Source: Butyricicoccus pullicaecorum
Lineage (GTDB): Bacteria > Bacillota > Clostridia > Oscillospirales > Butyricicoccaceae
Length of the DNA: 36,598 nucleotides
NCBI GenBank assembly: GCA_018366195.1
Contig: JAGZIN010000024.1
Coordinates: 1 to 36,598, forward strand
Direction: 5' to 3'
The position numbers and the translations under genes were made by a program. Under the pieces are notes generated by a model, which saw nothing but the letters and a program-made list of their open reading frames with translations, was not told the origin of the DNA and searched no databases. Positions 7,608-15,900 of the stretch are shown here, in pieces; within the stretch, counting starts at the first letter, position 1, and every line of letters starts with the position of its first letter.

Positions 7608-9872
7608 ATGACACCTGTCTATTTTGGGGTGCGCCATCTCTCTCCGGCGGCGGCGCATCATGTGTGTCTGGCGCTGGACAGGGTGCAGCCTGACGTGGTG
7701 CTGATTGAAGGTCCTTCAGACCTCAATGACCAGATGCAATGGCTTTGTCACAAGGAAACCCAGCTTCCGGCGGCGATTCTTGCCTATACCCAAAAAGCGC
7801 CGGTGCACACCATTCTTTATCCGTTTGCGGTGTATTCTCCTGAATATCAGGCAATTTTATGGGCGCATACCCATAAGGTGCCGTGCAGATTTATGGATTT
7901 GCCGTCGGAGGTCTTTTTGGCGCTGCGCGAGCGGGACGCACAGCAGACAGAGGAGCAGGAGACAGCAGAGGAAACACCGGAGACCCAAGGCAAAACGACC
8001 GAGCAGGTATATCGGGAGTTGGAGTTGATTTTGGGCGAGTCGCATGATACCTTTTGGGAGCGCCGTTTTGAACAGCTGACGCATGGCTATGAACAGGCGG
8101 CGGCAGCCTTTGGCGAGCAGCTGCGGCAGAGTGCTTCGGACTCAGAACAGCGGACTGCGGAAAATCAGATACGCGAAGCCTATATGAAGCGCATGATTGT
8201 GCAGGCAGAACGGGAAGGACAGGTTTTCTGTGTGTGCGGTGCCTTCCATGTATCCGGCTTGCAAAGCTGTGCCCCCATGACCGACGAGGAGGAAAAGCGC
8301 CTGCCGCGTGCGGCGTCCAGCACAACGCTTATGCCATACTCCTACTATCGGCTGTCTCAGCGCGCGGGCTATGGTGCGGGCAATCAGGCGCCTGCCTATT
8401 TTGAACTGCTTTGGCAGGCGATACAGCAAGGAGACTTGAGCCAAACTGCCTATCAATATTTAGCCCGTCTGGCAGCAGAGCAGCGCAGACAGGGACAGAT
8501 GACCTCGGCGGCCGAAGTCATCGAGGCGGTCAGGCTCGCACAGACGCTCGCCTATATGCGCGGCGGACAGTATCCGACCTTGCAGGACTTGCGGGACGCG
8601 GCAGTTACCTGCATGGGACACGGCAATTTTGCAGAGATTTCGGTCTCGGCGGCATCAATCGAAATTGGCACAAAAATTGGTGCCTTGCCGGAGGGCGTGA
8701 GCCGCACCTCAATTCAGGACGATTTTTACAGACAGCTCAAGGAGCTTAATTTGGAACGGTACCGCACCGTGCAGGCACAGCAGCTGGATTTGGATTTGCG
8801 TGAAAATCTGCGGGTAAAGTCGGAGAAATCAGCATTTTTGGATTTGCACCGCTCATTTTTCCTGCATCGTCTGCGGGTGCTGGGGGTTCATTTTGCAGCA
8901 CCGGTGCAGAGCCGGCAGACAAGTGCGAACTGGGGAGAGTATTGGACGCTGTGCTGGGTGCCGGAAACCGAAATTGAACTGGTAGAGTCGGCGCTGTTGG
9001 GAGAAACCATAGAAGGAGCCGCGGCTTTTGCGCTCAAGGAGCGGGCAGACAAAAGTGACACGATTTCACAGGCGGCAGAGGTCTTTCAGGACGCTTTCCT
9101 GTGCGGTATGCCGCAGGCGGCAGGGCATGCCCTTGCTGTTGTGCAAAGATTGTCCGTAGATACGGCGGCAATCGAGGAGGTTTCCAAAACGGCAATCAAT
9201 CTGTCCACGGTCATTCGGTATGGCGATTTGAGAAGGTTTCCTTCTGAGCCGCTCATGCCGCTGCTGTCACAGCTTTATCTGCGTGCCTGCCTGACGATGG
9301 AGGAGGCGTGCGGCTGTGATGATGCGGCGTCCGCACAGGTCATGGATAGCATAGAACGCATCAATCAGGTGCAGCGCAGCCATGAATTTTTAGAAGAAAG
9401 CCGCTGGACCGATGTACTCACTACAATTTCGGAACGAGATGACCTCAATACCCGATGTGCAGGATTTGCTATGGCGACACGCATCGAACGCGGACAGGCG
9501 ACAGAGGAGGAGCTGCGGGTGCAGGTGTCGCGCCGCCTATCTAAAGGGATTCCGGCAGATTTGGCAGCGGGCTGGTTCGAAGGACTTGCCAAAAAGAACC
9601 GGTATTCGCTCATTATGCGTTTGTCCCTTTGGCGGGAACTGGACAACTATTTGGCAGACCTCGATGAGGCTGCATTTAAGCGTGCGCTGGTATTTCTTCG
9701 CCGCGCCTTTGCTGATTTCACTGCAAATGAAAAGAGTGATATTGCAGAAAATCTGGGCGAAATTTGGGGCATTGAACCGGAACAGGCAGCCGATGTCCTG
9801 ATGCGCAGCCCCACCGAAGCCGAGCAGGATATCCTTGCCGGATTGGACGATTTTGACTTTGGGGATATCTAG
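7608..9872 (+). CDS. DUF5682-type protein (TraB/ChaN-like N-terminal domain)
   Basis: A 754-residue cytoplasmic protein starting one base after the moxR stop; AAGGAG inside moxR is the ribosome site. The N-terminal third has the blocks GVRHLSPAAA (7-16), LIEGPSDLND (32-41), YPFAVYSPEY (71-80), FMDLPSE (95-101), SHDTFWERRFE (145-155), REAYMKR (189-195) and VCGAFHVSGL (209-218). These Glu, Asp, Arg and His blocks match what I know of DUF5682, a family that resembles the TraB/ChaN-like fold, possibly a hydrolase, though no activity has been shown to my knowledge. The remaining 500 residues are helical and acidic at the end (FDFGDI). DUF5682 genes typically sit between MoxR and VWA genes, as here. 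Family call fairly sure; reaction unknown. Confidence 0.8.
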   Translation: MTPVYFGVRHLSPAAAHHVCLALDRVQPDVVLIEGPSDLNDQMQWLCHKETQLPAAILAYTQKAPVHTILYPFAVYSPEYQAILWAHTHKVPCRFMDLPSEVFLALRERDAQQTEEQETAEETPETQGKTTEQVYRELELILGESHDTFWERRFEQLTHGYEQAAAAFGEQLRQSASDSEQRTAENQIREAYMKRMIVQAEREGQVFCVCGAFHVSGLQSCAPMTDEEEKRLPRAASSTTLMPYSYYRLSQRAGYGAGNQAPAYFELLWQAIQQGDLSQTAYQYLARLAAEQRRQGQMTSAAEVIEAVRLAQTLAYMRGGQYPTLQDLRDAAVTCMGHGNFAEISVSAASIEIGTKIGALPEGVSRTSIQDDFYRQLKELNLERYRTVQAQQLDLDLRENLRVKSEKSAFLDLHRSFFLHRLRVLGVHFAAPVQSRQTSANWGEYWTLCWVPETEIELVESALLGETIEGAAAFALKERADKSDTISQAAEVFQDAFLCGMPQAAGHALAVVQRLSVDTAAIEEVSKTAINLSTVIRYGDLRRFPSEPLMPLLSQLYLRACLTMEEACGCDDAASAQVMDSIERINQVQRSHEFLEESRWTDVLTTISERDDLNTRCAGFAMATRIERGQATEEELRVQVSRRLSKGIPADLAAGWFEGLAKKNRYSLIMRLSLWRELDNYLADLDEAAFKRALVFLRRAFADFTANEKSDIAENLGEIWGIEPEQAADVLMRSPTEAEQDILAGLDDFDFGDI

Positions 9873-9890
9873 GAAAGGGGACAAGGCAAA

Positions 9891-11051
9891 ATGCAAAACG
9901 AACAGATGGCGCGTTGGCGTCTGATTCTGGGAGAGCAAACGCAGGACACCTTCTCCGGCATGGGAATGGACGCGCTTTCCAAAGAACAAATGCTGATGGA
10001 CGAGGCGTTGGCTGAAATTTACGGCGTTTCGGAAGGCGGCGGCAGCGGCAGAGGAGCCGGAAGAGGACCATCTGCACCGCATATCAGCAAATGGCTGGGA
10101 GATATCCGCAGTCTGTTTGAGCCGGATATGGTGGCGGTCGTGCAGAGTGATGCCGTCGAGCGTCGAGGACTCAAGCAGCTGCTGCTGGAACCGGAGCTTT
10201 TGGACAATCTGGAGCCGGATTTGAATATGGCGTCTACGCTTTTGATGCTCAAGGACCAGATTCCCAAAAAGTCCAAGGAATCGGCACGCCGGTTTATCCA
10301 GAAGATTGTGGAATCCATCAACCGGAAAATGGAAACCCAGATGCGCAGGGCAGTCACAGCGGCACTCAATAAAAAGGAACATTCGCCCCTGCCCTCCGCG
10401 TCCGCAATTGATTTCCGGTACACGATTGCCCGCAACCTGCGAAATTATGACCCAACCCTTGGCGTCGTCATTCCGGAGCGTGTATATTTCTTCGACCGCG
10501 CCAGCAAGGTCAATCGCTGGCACGTCATTCTGGATATCGACCAAAGCGGTTCTATGGGAGAATCCATTATTTATTCGTCGATTATGGCGTGCATCTTGGC
10601 GTCTATGGCGTCGGTCAAAACCAATGTTGTTGCGTTCGATACCCAAATTATGGATTTGACAGACCTGTGTGAGGATCCGGTCGACTTGCTGTTTGGCTTC
10701 CAGATGGGCGGTGGTACGGATATTGCCAAGTCGCTGCATTATTGCAGAAGGTTTGTGGAAAGTCCAGACAAGACCCTGTTTTTCCTCATTTCGGATTTGG
10801 ACGAGGGCGGCAATCGCGCCGGACTCTTAAACCATCTGCGCGAAATGAAGGAAAGCGGCGTGACCGTTGTGGTGCTGCTTGCAGTCGCGGACGGCGGTCG
10901 CCCGTATTATGATGAGAAAACGGCAAAACGCATTGCAGAGATGGATATTCCATGCTTTGCCTGCACGCCGGAAAAGCTGCCGGAGCTGATTGAACGCACA
11001 TTCAAAAAATATGACCTAACCGAGTTTGCAAAGCAGATGAAGAAGAAATGA
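9891..11051 (+). CDS. VWA-domain protein with intact MIDAS, MoxR partner
   Basis: A 386-residue protein with a C-terminal von Willebrand A domain. The metal-ion-dependent adhesion site is complete: DQSGS (D217, S219, S221), T276 in GGGTD and D302 in ISDLDEGG. The N-terminal 200 residues are helical, with a Gly/Ser/Arg-rich linker at 49-60. The arrangement resembles CoxE/ViaA-type VWA proteins, which bind metal and protein partners and work with MoxR ATPases. It is cytoplasmic. Last gene of the operon, 18 bases after DUF5682 (AAAGGGG upstream). A strong terminator begins at its stop codon. Confidence 0.9.
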   Translation: MQNEQMARWRLILGEQTQDTFSGMGMDALSKEQMLMDEALAEIYGVSEGGGSGRGAGRGPSAPHISKWLGDIRSLFEPDMVAVVQSDAVERRGLKQLLLEPELLDNLEPDLNMASTLLMLKDQIPKKSKESARRFIQKIVESINRKMETQMRRAVTAALNKKEHSPLPSASAIDFRYTIARNLRNYDPTLGVVIPERVYFFDRASKVNRWHVILDIDQSGSMGESIIYSSIMACILASMASVKTNVVAFDTQIMDLTDLCEDPVDLLFGFQMGGGTDIAKSLHYCRRFVESPDKTLFFLISDLDEGGNRAGLLNHLREMKESGVTVVVLLAVADGGRPYYDEKTAKRIAEMDIPCFACTPEKLPELIERTFKKYDLTEFAKQMKKK

Positions 11052-11079
11052 AAAAATCCCCCGTTTTGGGGGATTTTTT
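11051..11079. terminator. bidirectional intrinsic terminator
   Basis: A perfect 12-bp stem (AAAAAATCCCCC with its complement, loop GTTTT) has a T run on the plus strand and, by symmetry, on the minus strand. It ends the six-gene operon and also the convergent gene at 11090-12292. Confidence 0.9.
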
Positions 11080-11089
11080 GCGTTGATAC

Positions 11090-12292
11090 TTAACCAAAAA
11101 TTTGAGAATATACCCATTCACTGTATTTTTCAATGCTTTCGATGTCACGGTCGAAAGGATAATTATTGGGAATTCCAAATCGGTCAAAATGTTCCTGTTC
11201 GATTTTTTGAGCCTTTTTGTGCGCCTGCTCCATAGAGGAAGGGTCACCAAAGTCTATGCTGGCATAAGCATCTAAAATTTCCTGTCCAGCCTTTAAGGAG
11301 TCATGATATTTTCCATAGTGCTTTTCGCCAAACTGATTTTCAACAGTGTCTGTTGTCTCCTTTATAAAATCCTTTCGGTAGGTTTCAAACAGGCGATCTA
11401 TCGTTGCACCAAACATTTTGCCCAGTTCGCCGCTTGTGGCTGCTGCCTTTTTCGCTGCGGCGTATGCAACACCTGTCTTCCCGTAGTCAGAGCAAATCAG
11501 GCTACCACAATAGATTCCGCATTCCTCTTCGAAGATGCGCCCTACCTTTTGCAGACGGAATAACTCGGTCGCTGTTGTTTCCACGCCGCCGATGGTCAGC
11601 TTGGTGGTTACCTTTTGGATATCTAAGTTGTGGAAATCCATGTCCTCATCGGCTTTTAGCTGCTCTGCCAGCTCCTGAACGACCTGATGAAGCTGCCCCT
11701 TGAGTGTTTCTACATCTTCGTGGGTATACTTGCCGCCTGTGAAGAAGTCAAGAGTATCTGCTGCAAATTTTTCCAAATCACGTTCACAGCGCTCTGAGGT
11801 GATTGCGCCCTTGGATACGAGGTGCAGGGCAGCCTGTACCAGTGTGTCGCCATCTTGGCGCAGGAAATCGTGAAGCGGTTTTCTTTCATTAAGTTCTTCT
11901 GGATTTCTGTCTGTCAGATGCATTCGGTTGGGGTCATCTGTATAAAAATCATATGGATCTAGCACAGTTTTCTCCGGAGGCTTGAAGGAAACTGTATAGC
12001 TTTTTCCTACATTCTCTGTAACATCTTTCCAAACCAATCCATTTTGAGAGAAATCTATATAGCCTATGCGGTCTGGAACTGTGAATGTGACAGAGTCAGG
12101 GCGTTCAAACTTTGCAGAAGGTTCATAGGTGTCTACTGAGGGTCTGGAGGGTCTGGAAACCGAGCCGTTGGACTGTGAGGAGGAGTTTGACCCTTGATTG
12201 GGAAGCGGAATCAGGTTGTTATGATCCGGGACATGCCCGGGCTTGAAAGTGTCTGGGTAATAGCTTTGGAAACCGGAAAAATCGACATACAT
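11090..12292 (-). CDS. hypothetical helical protein
   Basis: A 400-residue protein that I do not recognise. The N-terminus (MYVDFSGFQSYYP) is followed by a Ser/Asn/Pro-rich disordered stretch (25-60), a short predicted beta-rich segment with SVTFTVPDRIGYIDF and YTVSFKPPE, and then about 270 residues of charged, largely helical sequence. Two cysteines sit close together in EEECGIYCGSLIC. There is no signal peptide or membrane segment. The start is well supported by AAGGAGG seven bases upstream of the ATG. A consensus sigma-A promoter at 12604-12631 would give a leader of about 300 bases. The gene shares a bidirectional terminator with the convergent MoxR/VWA operon, but orientation argues against shared transcription. 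Confidence 0.75.
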   Translation of the reverse strand: MYVDFSGFQSYYPDTFKPGHVPDHNNLIPLPNQGSNSSSQSNGSVSRPSRPSVDTYEPSAKFERPDSVTFTVPDRIGYIDFSQNGLVWKDVTENVGKSYTVSFKPPEKTVLDPYDFYTDDPNRMHLTDRNPEELNERKPLHDFLRQDGDTLVQAALHLVSKGAITSERCERDLEKFAADTLDFFTGGKYTHEDVETLKGQLHQVVQELAEQLKADEDMDFHNLDIQKVTTKLTIGGVETTATELFRLQKVGRIFEEECGIYCGSLICSDYGKTGVAYAAAKKAAATSGELGKMFGATIDRLFETYRKDFIKETTDTVENQFGEKHYGKYHDSLKAGQEILDAYASIDFGDPSSMEQAHKKAQKIEQEHFDRFGIPNNYPFDRDIESIEKYSEWVYSQIFG

Positions 12293-12510
12293 GACAATAC
12301 CTCCTTATTTTAATCCACAGGTTCCGTTGTGACGGCAGGGCTGGCTTAACTCACCGCCATTGTATTTTGTGACATTTCCTGTGGATTTGTATGCTACCTT
12401 ATGGTTTATAGATGGTTCTTTTTATAAGTATAAAAAAGCATCTTGTTTTACGCTGCGAGGAACAAAGCTGTTTCATGCGCTGAGTTTTCATTTGAACAGC
12501 TTTCTGTAAA

Positions 12511-12578
12511 TCAATGGATAAATTGATTCACAGATGGGACTGGTGCGATGCCTGCAATCCGATAAGATACCTCCTTTT
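12511..12578 (-). pseudogene. remnant of a small gene with a damaged start codon
   Basis: A strong ribosome site AAAAGGAGG (12570-12578) is followed six bases later by AT-CGG where ATG-CGG would be expected. Reading on in that frame gives RIAGIAPVPSVNQFIH and then a stop at 12511-12513. Loss of the G of the start codon would explain the lone ribosome site. It lies about 30 bases downstream of the minus-strand promoter at 12604-12631, exactly where a first cistron should start. The short peptide is not a family I can name. Confidence 0.35.
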
Positions 12579-12603
12579 ACTATAATTTTTAAGACTCGAC
12601 TAG

Positions 12604-12631
12604 ATTATAACAAATATTTACTAAAAGTCAA
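12604..12631 (-). promoter_or_regulatory. sigma-A promoter for the 11090-12292 gene
   Basis: On the minus strand TTGACT (12626-12631) and TATAAT (12604-12609) are separated by 16 bases. This is the best promoter match upstream of the hypothetical gene. The implied leader is about 300 bases. Confidence 0.75.
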
Positions 12632-12716
12632 TGTATGCACGGGAAATTCCTGCACAAAATATAAAGATAAAATTTATATATTTTGAACTATTAAGTTTTG
12701 GAACTTGGGGCGCTAA

Positions 12717-12854
12717 AATAAAAAAGAAATTGGTAAGTCAGAGATAGGAAAAGAGATAGAGCTTCCAGAAAGTTGGGAAAAGCTGAGTGTGCATCAAACC
12801 TTCTTTGTCGCTCAATCTGAGAAAAAGCTGTTGTATTTGGTAAATCATTATTGA
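12717..12854 (+). pseudogene. possible C-terminal gene fragment
   Basis: A 45-codon open frame without a usable start codon. It is rich in Glu and Lys and ends in FFVAQSEKKLLYLVNHY before TGA, a composition that looks coding. It could be the tail of a lost gene. It is not recognised and the call is weak. Confidence 0.25.
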
Positions 12855-12872
12855 ACCATGACGCGGAAATAC

Positions 12873-12900
12873 TTGTATTTTTGTATAAATTTGGTATAAT
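12873..12900 (+). promoter_or_regulatory. probable promoter of the SLH giant
   Basis: TTGTAT (12873-12878) and TATAAT (12895-12900) are separated by 16 bases, 77 bases before the GTG start at 12977. Confidence 0.5.
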
Positions 12901-12976
12901 CAGGTTAAGTGTAGAGTTGTTTTGGTGCTTTAGCAATTCATGTTGATTGGAACATGAGAAAAAGGGAGGAGATCAT

Positions 12977-15900
12977 GTGAACGAAAAAAGAAAAAGACAA
13001 GCAGCGGGACTGTTAACGGTTGCCATGACGACCGGCATGACAGGAGTCCCTGCATATGCAGCAGAACACAAACCGCCCGTAGAGGAAAGTGGTCTGTGTG
13101 CACATCACACAGCGCATACATCGGACTGTAATGGCTTGCTGGCAGACTGTGAGTTCTCTTGTGAGCTTTGTGATGAAATCGTGCAGGACGTTGCAGACAC
13201 TCCAGAGACAGACAAGGGGCAATCTGATGTGCCAACAGAGGAACCGCAAATTGAGCTTCCGTCTGAGCCACCGCAGATGTCAGATGTGCAGGAGGAGATG
13301 CCGGGACAAGCGGAAACACCGGAGATACAACCGGAAAATACAGATATGCCTGAAGAATTGCCGAGGCCACAGGATTCGCCGGCAGTGCCGGAGTCCGAAG
13401 AAGAACCTGTGCTGCAAGACACAGAGGAACAGTTGTTGTCTGACTTGGAGCGTGATGGTGTCGTTACGGTTTCTACGACCAACCAGTTTTTGGAAGCCAT
13501 TAAAAAACCAAATACGCACATTCGGGTTGATGGAAGAATTACCTTGAATCTGGACGCAGACCCCAGTGGACGCATGCGTCCAATCATCATTCCGGAGGGG
13601 ACTACCATAGAAGGTGGAGCTCTCAACTTTCGCTGTCCCATGCAGTTGTCCGGTGACGTCACAATAAGAGACATGGAATTACATTTCAGCTCTGCAAATG
13701 CACTGGGCAGTGTAATTCATCGTGAAATTTTTCTTGCGGGACATCATTTGACTCTTGAAAATGTAGATACCTTTTTAAGAGGCGGTGACAATTCTCTGGG
13801 TGATTTGGGCGGCACGGAGTCTGAGATGCTTCCCACGGTCTATGGAGGTGCCTATCCAAATACAGGGAATATTGGTACAAATGCGGGGCTTACGGTTACC
13901 GGAACCAAATCAAAGTTTGAAGGCATCTATATGGGGCATGACGCGAATGCAACAGGTGGGTCAGTTGCCTATACTGATGCAGCAACGCTTTCTCTTGCGC
14001 CAAAGACTGTTGTAAAGAAAGGGATTTATGTAGATAAGAATCGCAGCGCTGCGGTTACCATCAAGGGAAGCAGTAGCTTTTTAAGTTCCGGACTTTCTGG
14101 AATTCATGGAAATGAACATACAACATTGACGTTAGATGGAGTTCTGACGCAAGGCTTTGATTTAGACAATGTCGGTCATCTGATTTTAGATGGGGCTGCG
14201 GAGCTGACTCCAGCTGCCGGGACACTGCACAATGTCACGGTGAAGGCGGGGACAAAGCTGACTCTTGTGGGCAATACCACAATAGCAGGGGACTTTACCG
14301 GCGGAGGTACGCTGGTGTTAGACCAGAATAGCGGGACACTGGATATTCAGGGGACTATTACCGGAGAAACGACCTTCTACCCGGGTACTTCGATTGGAAC
14401 AGAAGGGGTACCGGTAACGGGACATCCTTATATTACTGGTACAAGCACAACGAATGGCACGGAATTTAAGCTGCCACAATCGGGAACTTACAACGATTAT
14501 ACATTGACATACAATGGTTCTGCGTGGGTCATAGAAAAAAGCTATACAGGCGAAGATGGAACGATACAGACCCCGGAGCTTGGCAGGGTTGAGATTCTGT
14601 CTATACCGTCATCCGTCGATGCAACACAATTGGGCGACACACCCAATGCAGCAGTTGTAAAGGCGGTTTGGTACGATAAAAAAGGCAATCGCATTCCATT
14701 TGATGTGATGAAAGAGACCGGTCTTTGCTACAATATTATGGCAATTAAAAAGAACCCAACAGAGAATGATTGGAGTCATATGGTCGTGCTTGAGCCAGAC
14801 GATACATTGCCGGATACCTACTATCTCACAATGGCAGAGACGGAAGGCACCTATGTGCTGTATTTTACCTCCGAGGAGCCGCCTTCTGACGAGGATGGTA
14901 ATCCGGTGACGCTGGACAAAGCAAAAGAATTTGTGGAAAAGTATACACTCAAAAGCTGTGAGGTCACATGTTACAAGCCAGCTTCCTCTGGCACCGAGAT
15001 TTCGCGTGTCACCATCGAGCCGATTGGCAATCAAGTCTATACCGGACAGGCGGTTACGCCAAGTATCACAGTGAAGGACAATGCTGTAACGCTCCAGCAG
15101 GGGACGGACTATTATCTCAACTATAAGGATAATACAGCGGTTGGCACAGCCACAGTGGAAATTATTGGAACAGGCAAGTATTTTGGAACCAAGACAGAGA
15201 CCTTCCAGATTGTAAAATCAGACGCGGAAGCGATGGTGACTGCAAATGGAACTGAAAATCCGACGGTTTCTTATGGTGACCAGATTCGGTTTACATTCCA
15301 TGCACAGCCTAAGAAGACGGGCGGGAATCGGAAAAATTATGCGCTTCAGCCGAATGAAGTTGCGTTCTATTGCGGAAAAGAACTGCTTGGAAAAACCAGA
15401 GTCAATACACAGAATGAGGCTGTTCTGGTTTATCGCACCACAGACCGCAAAATTCCAATCGGAGAATCTACCATTACGGCAGAGTTTGGGGGCAGCGACA
15501 CACTCAATGCCGGACAAGGACAGGTAGCCGTGACGCTGCAGAGACAGACGGTAGAGGTCAGCAGTATTGCACTCAGAGACTTTACATACGATGGAGCCCG
15601 CAATACAACCGAAATCCAGTATGTGGTTGTCAAGGGCGATGCAGGGACAAGACTCCCAGCGGTTGGTGTGGCGCAGCTTCCAAGCGTCACAGCCGGTGCC
15701 TATCAAACCGCGGCAGTAAACAGCTGGAAATTGTCCGGAGAAGATGCTGCATGGTATGAGCTTCCCAAAGCACCAACGCAAATTGCGGTTTCACCGGAGG
15801 TTCACATTTTGCCAGTACAGGCGCCTGCTCCGGTGGTCGTTACAGAGTTTGCAAAGCCCGCGGAACAGAAAACCAGTCAGGGGGTGCTCACTGCACTTGC

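Larger units (their letters stand above)
12293..12976. other. AT-rich intergenic region with promoters and gene remnants
   Basis: This 680-base stretch has no intact gene. It holds a minus-strand promoter (12604-12631), a plus-strand promoter (12873-12900), a ribosome site on the minus strand that lacks an ATG after it (12511-12578), a 38-codon minus-strand frame without a start codon (12308-12421, containing CRHNGTCG), and a plus-strand frame fragment without a start codon (12717-12854). It looks like a place where small genes have decayed. Confidence 0.45.

Noticed and set aside
9537..10739. 400-codon minus-strand open frame across DUF5682 and VWA genes
   Set aside because: It spans two well-supported plus-strand genes and their junction and resembles no protein family.
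12691..12936. 81-codon minus-strand frame before the SLH giant
   Set aside because: Overlaps the plus-strand promoter and has no ribosome site; the opposite-strand fragment reads more like coding sequence.
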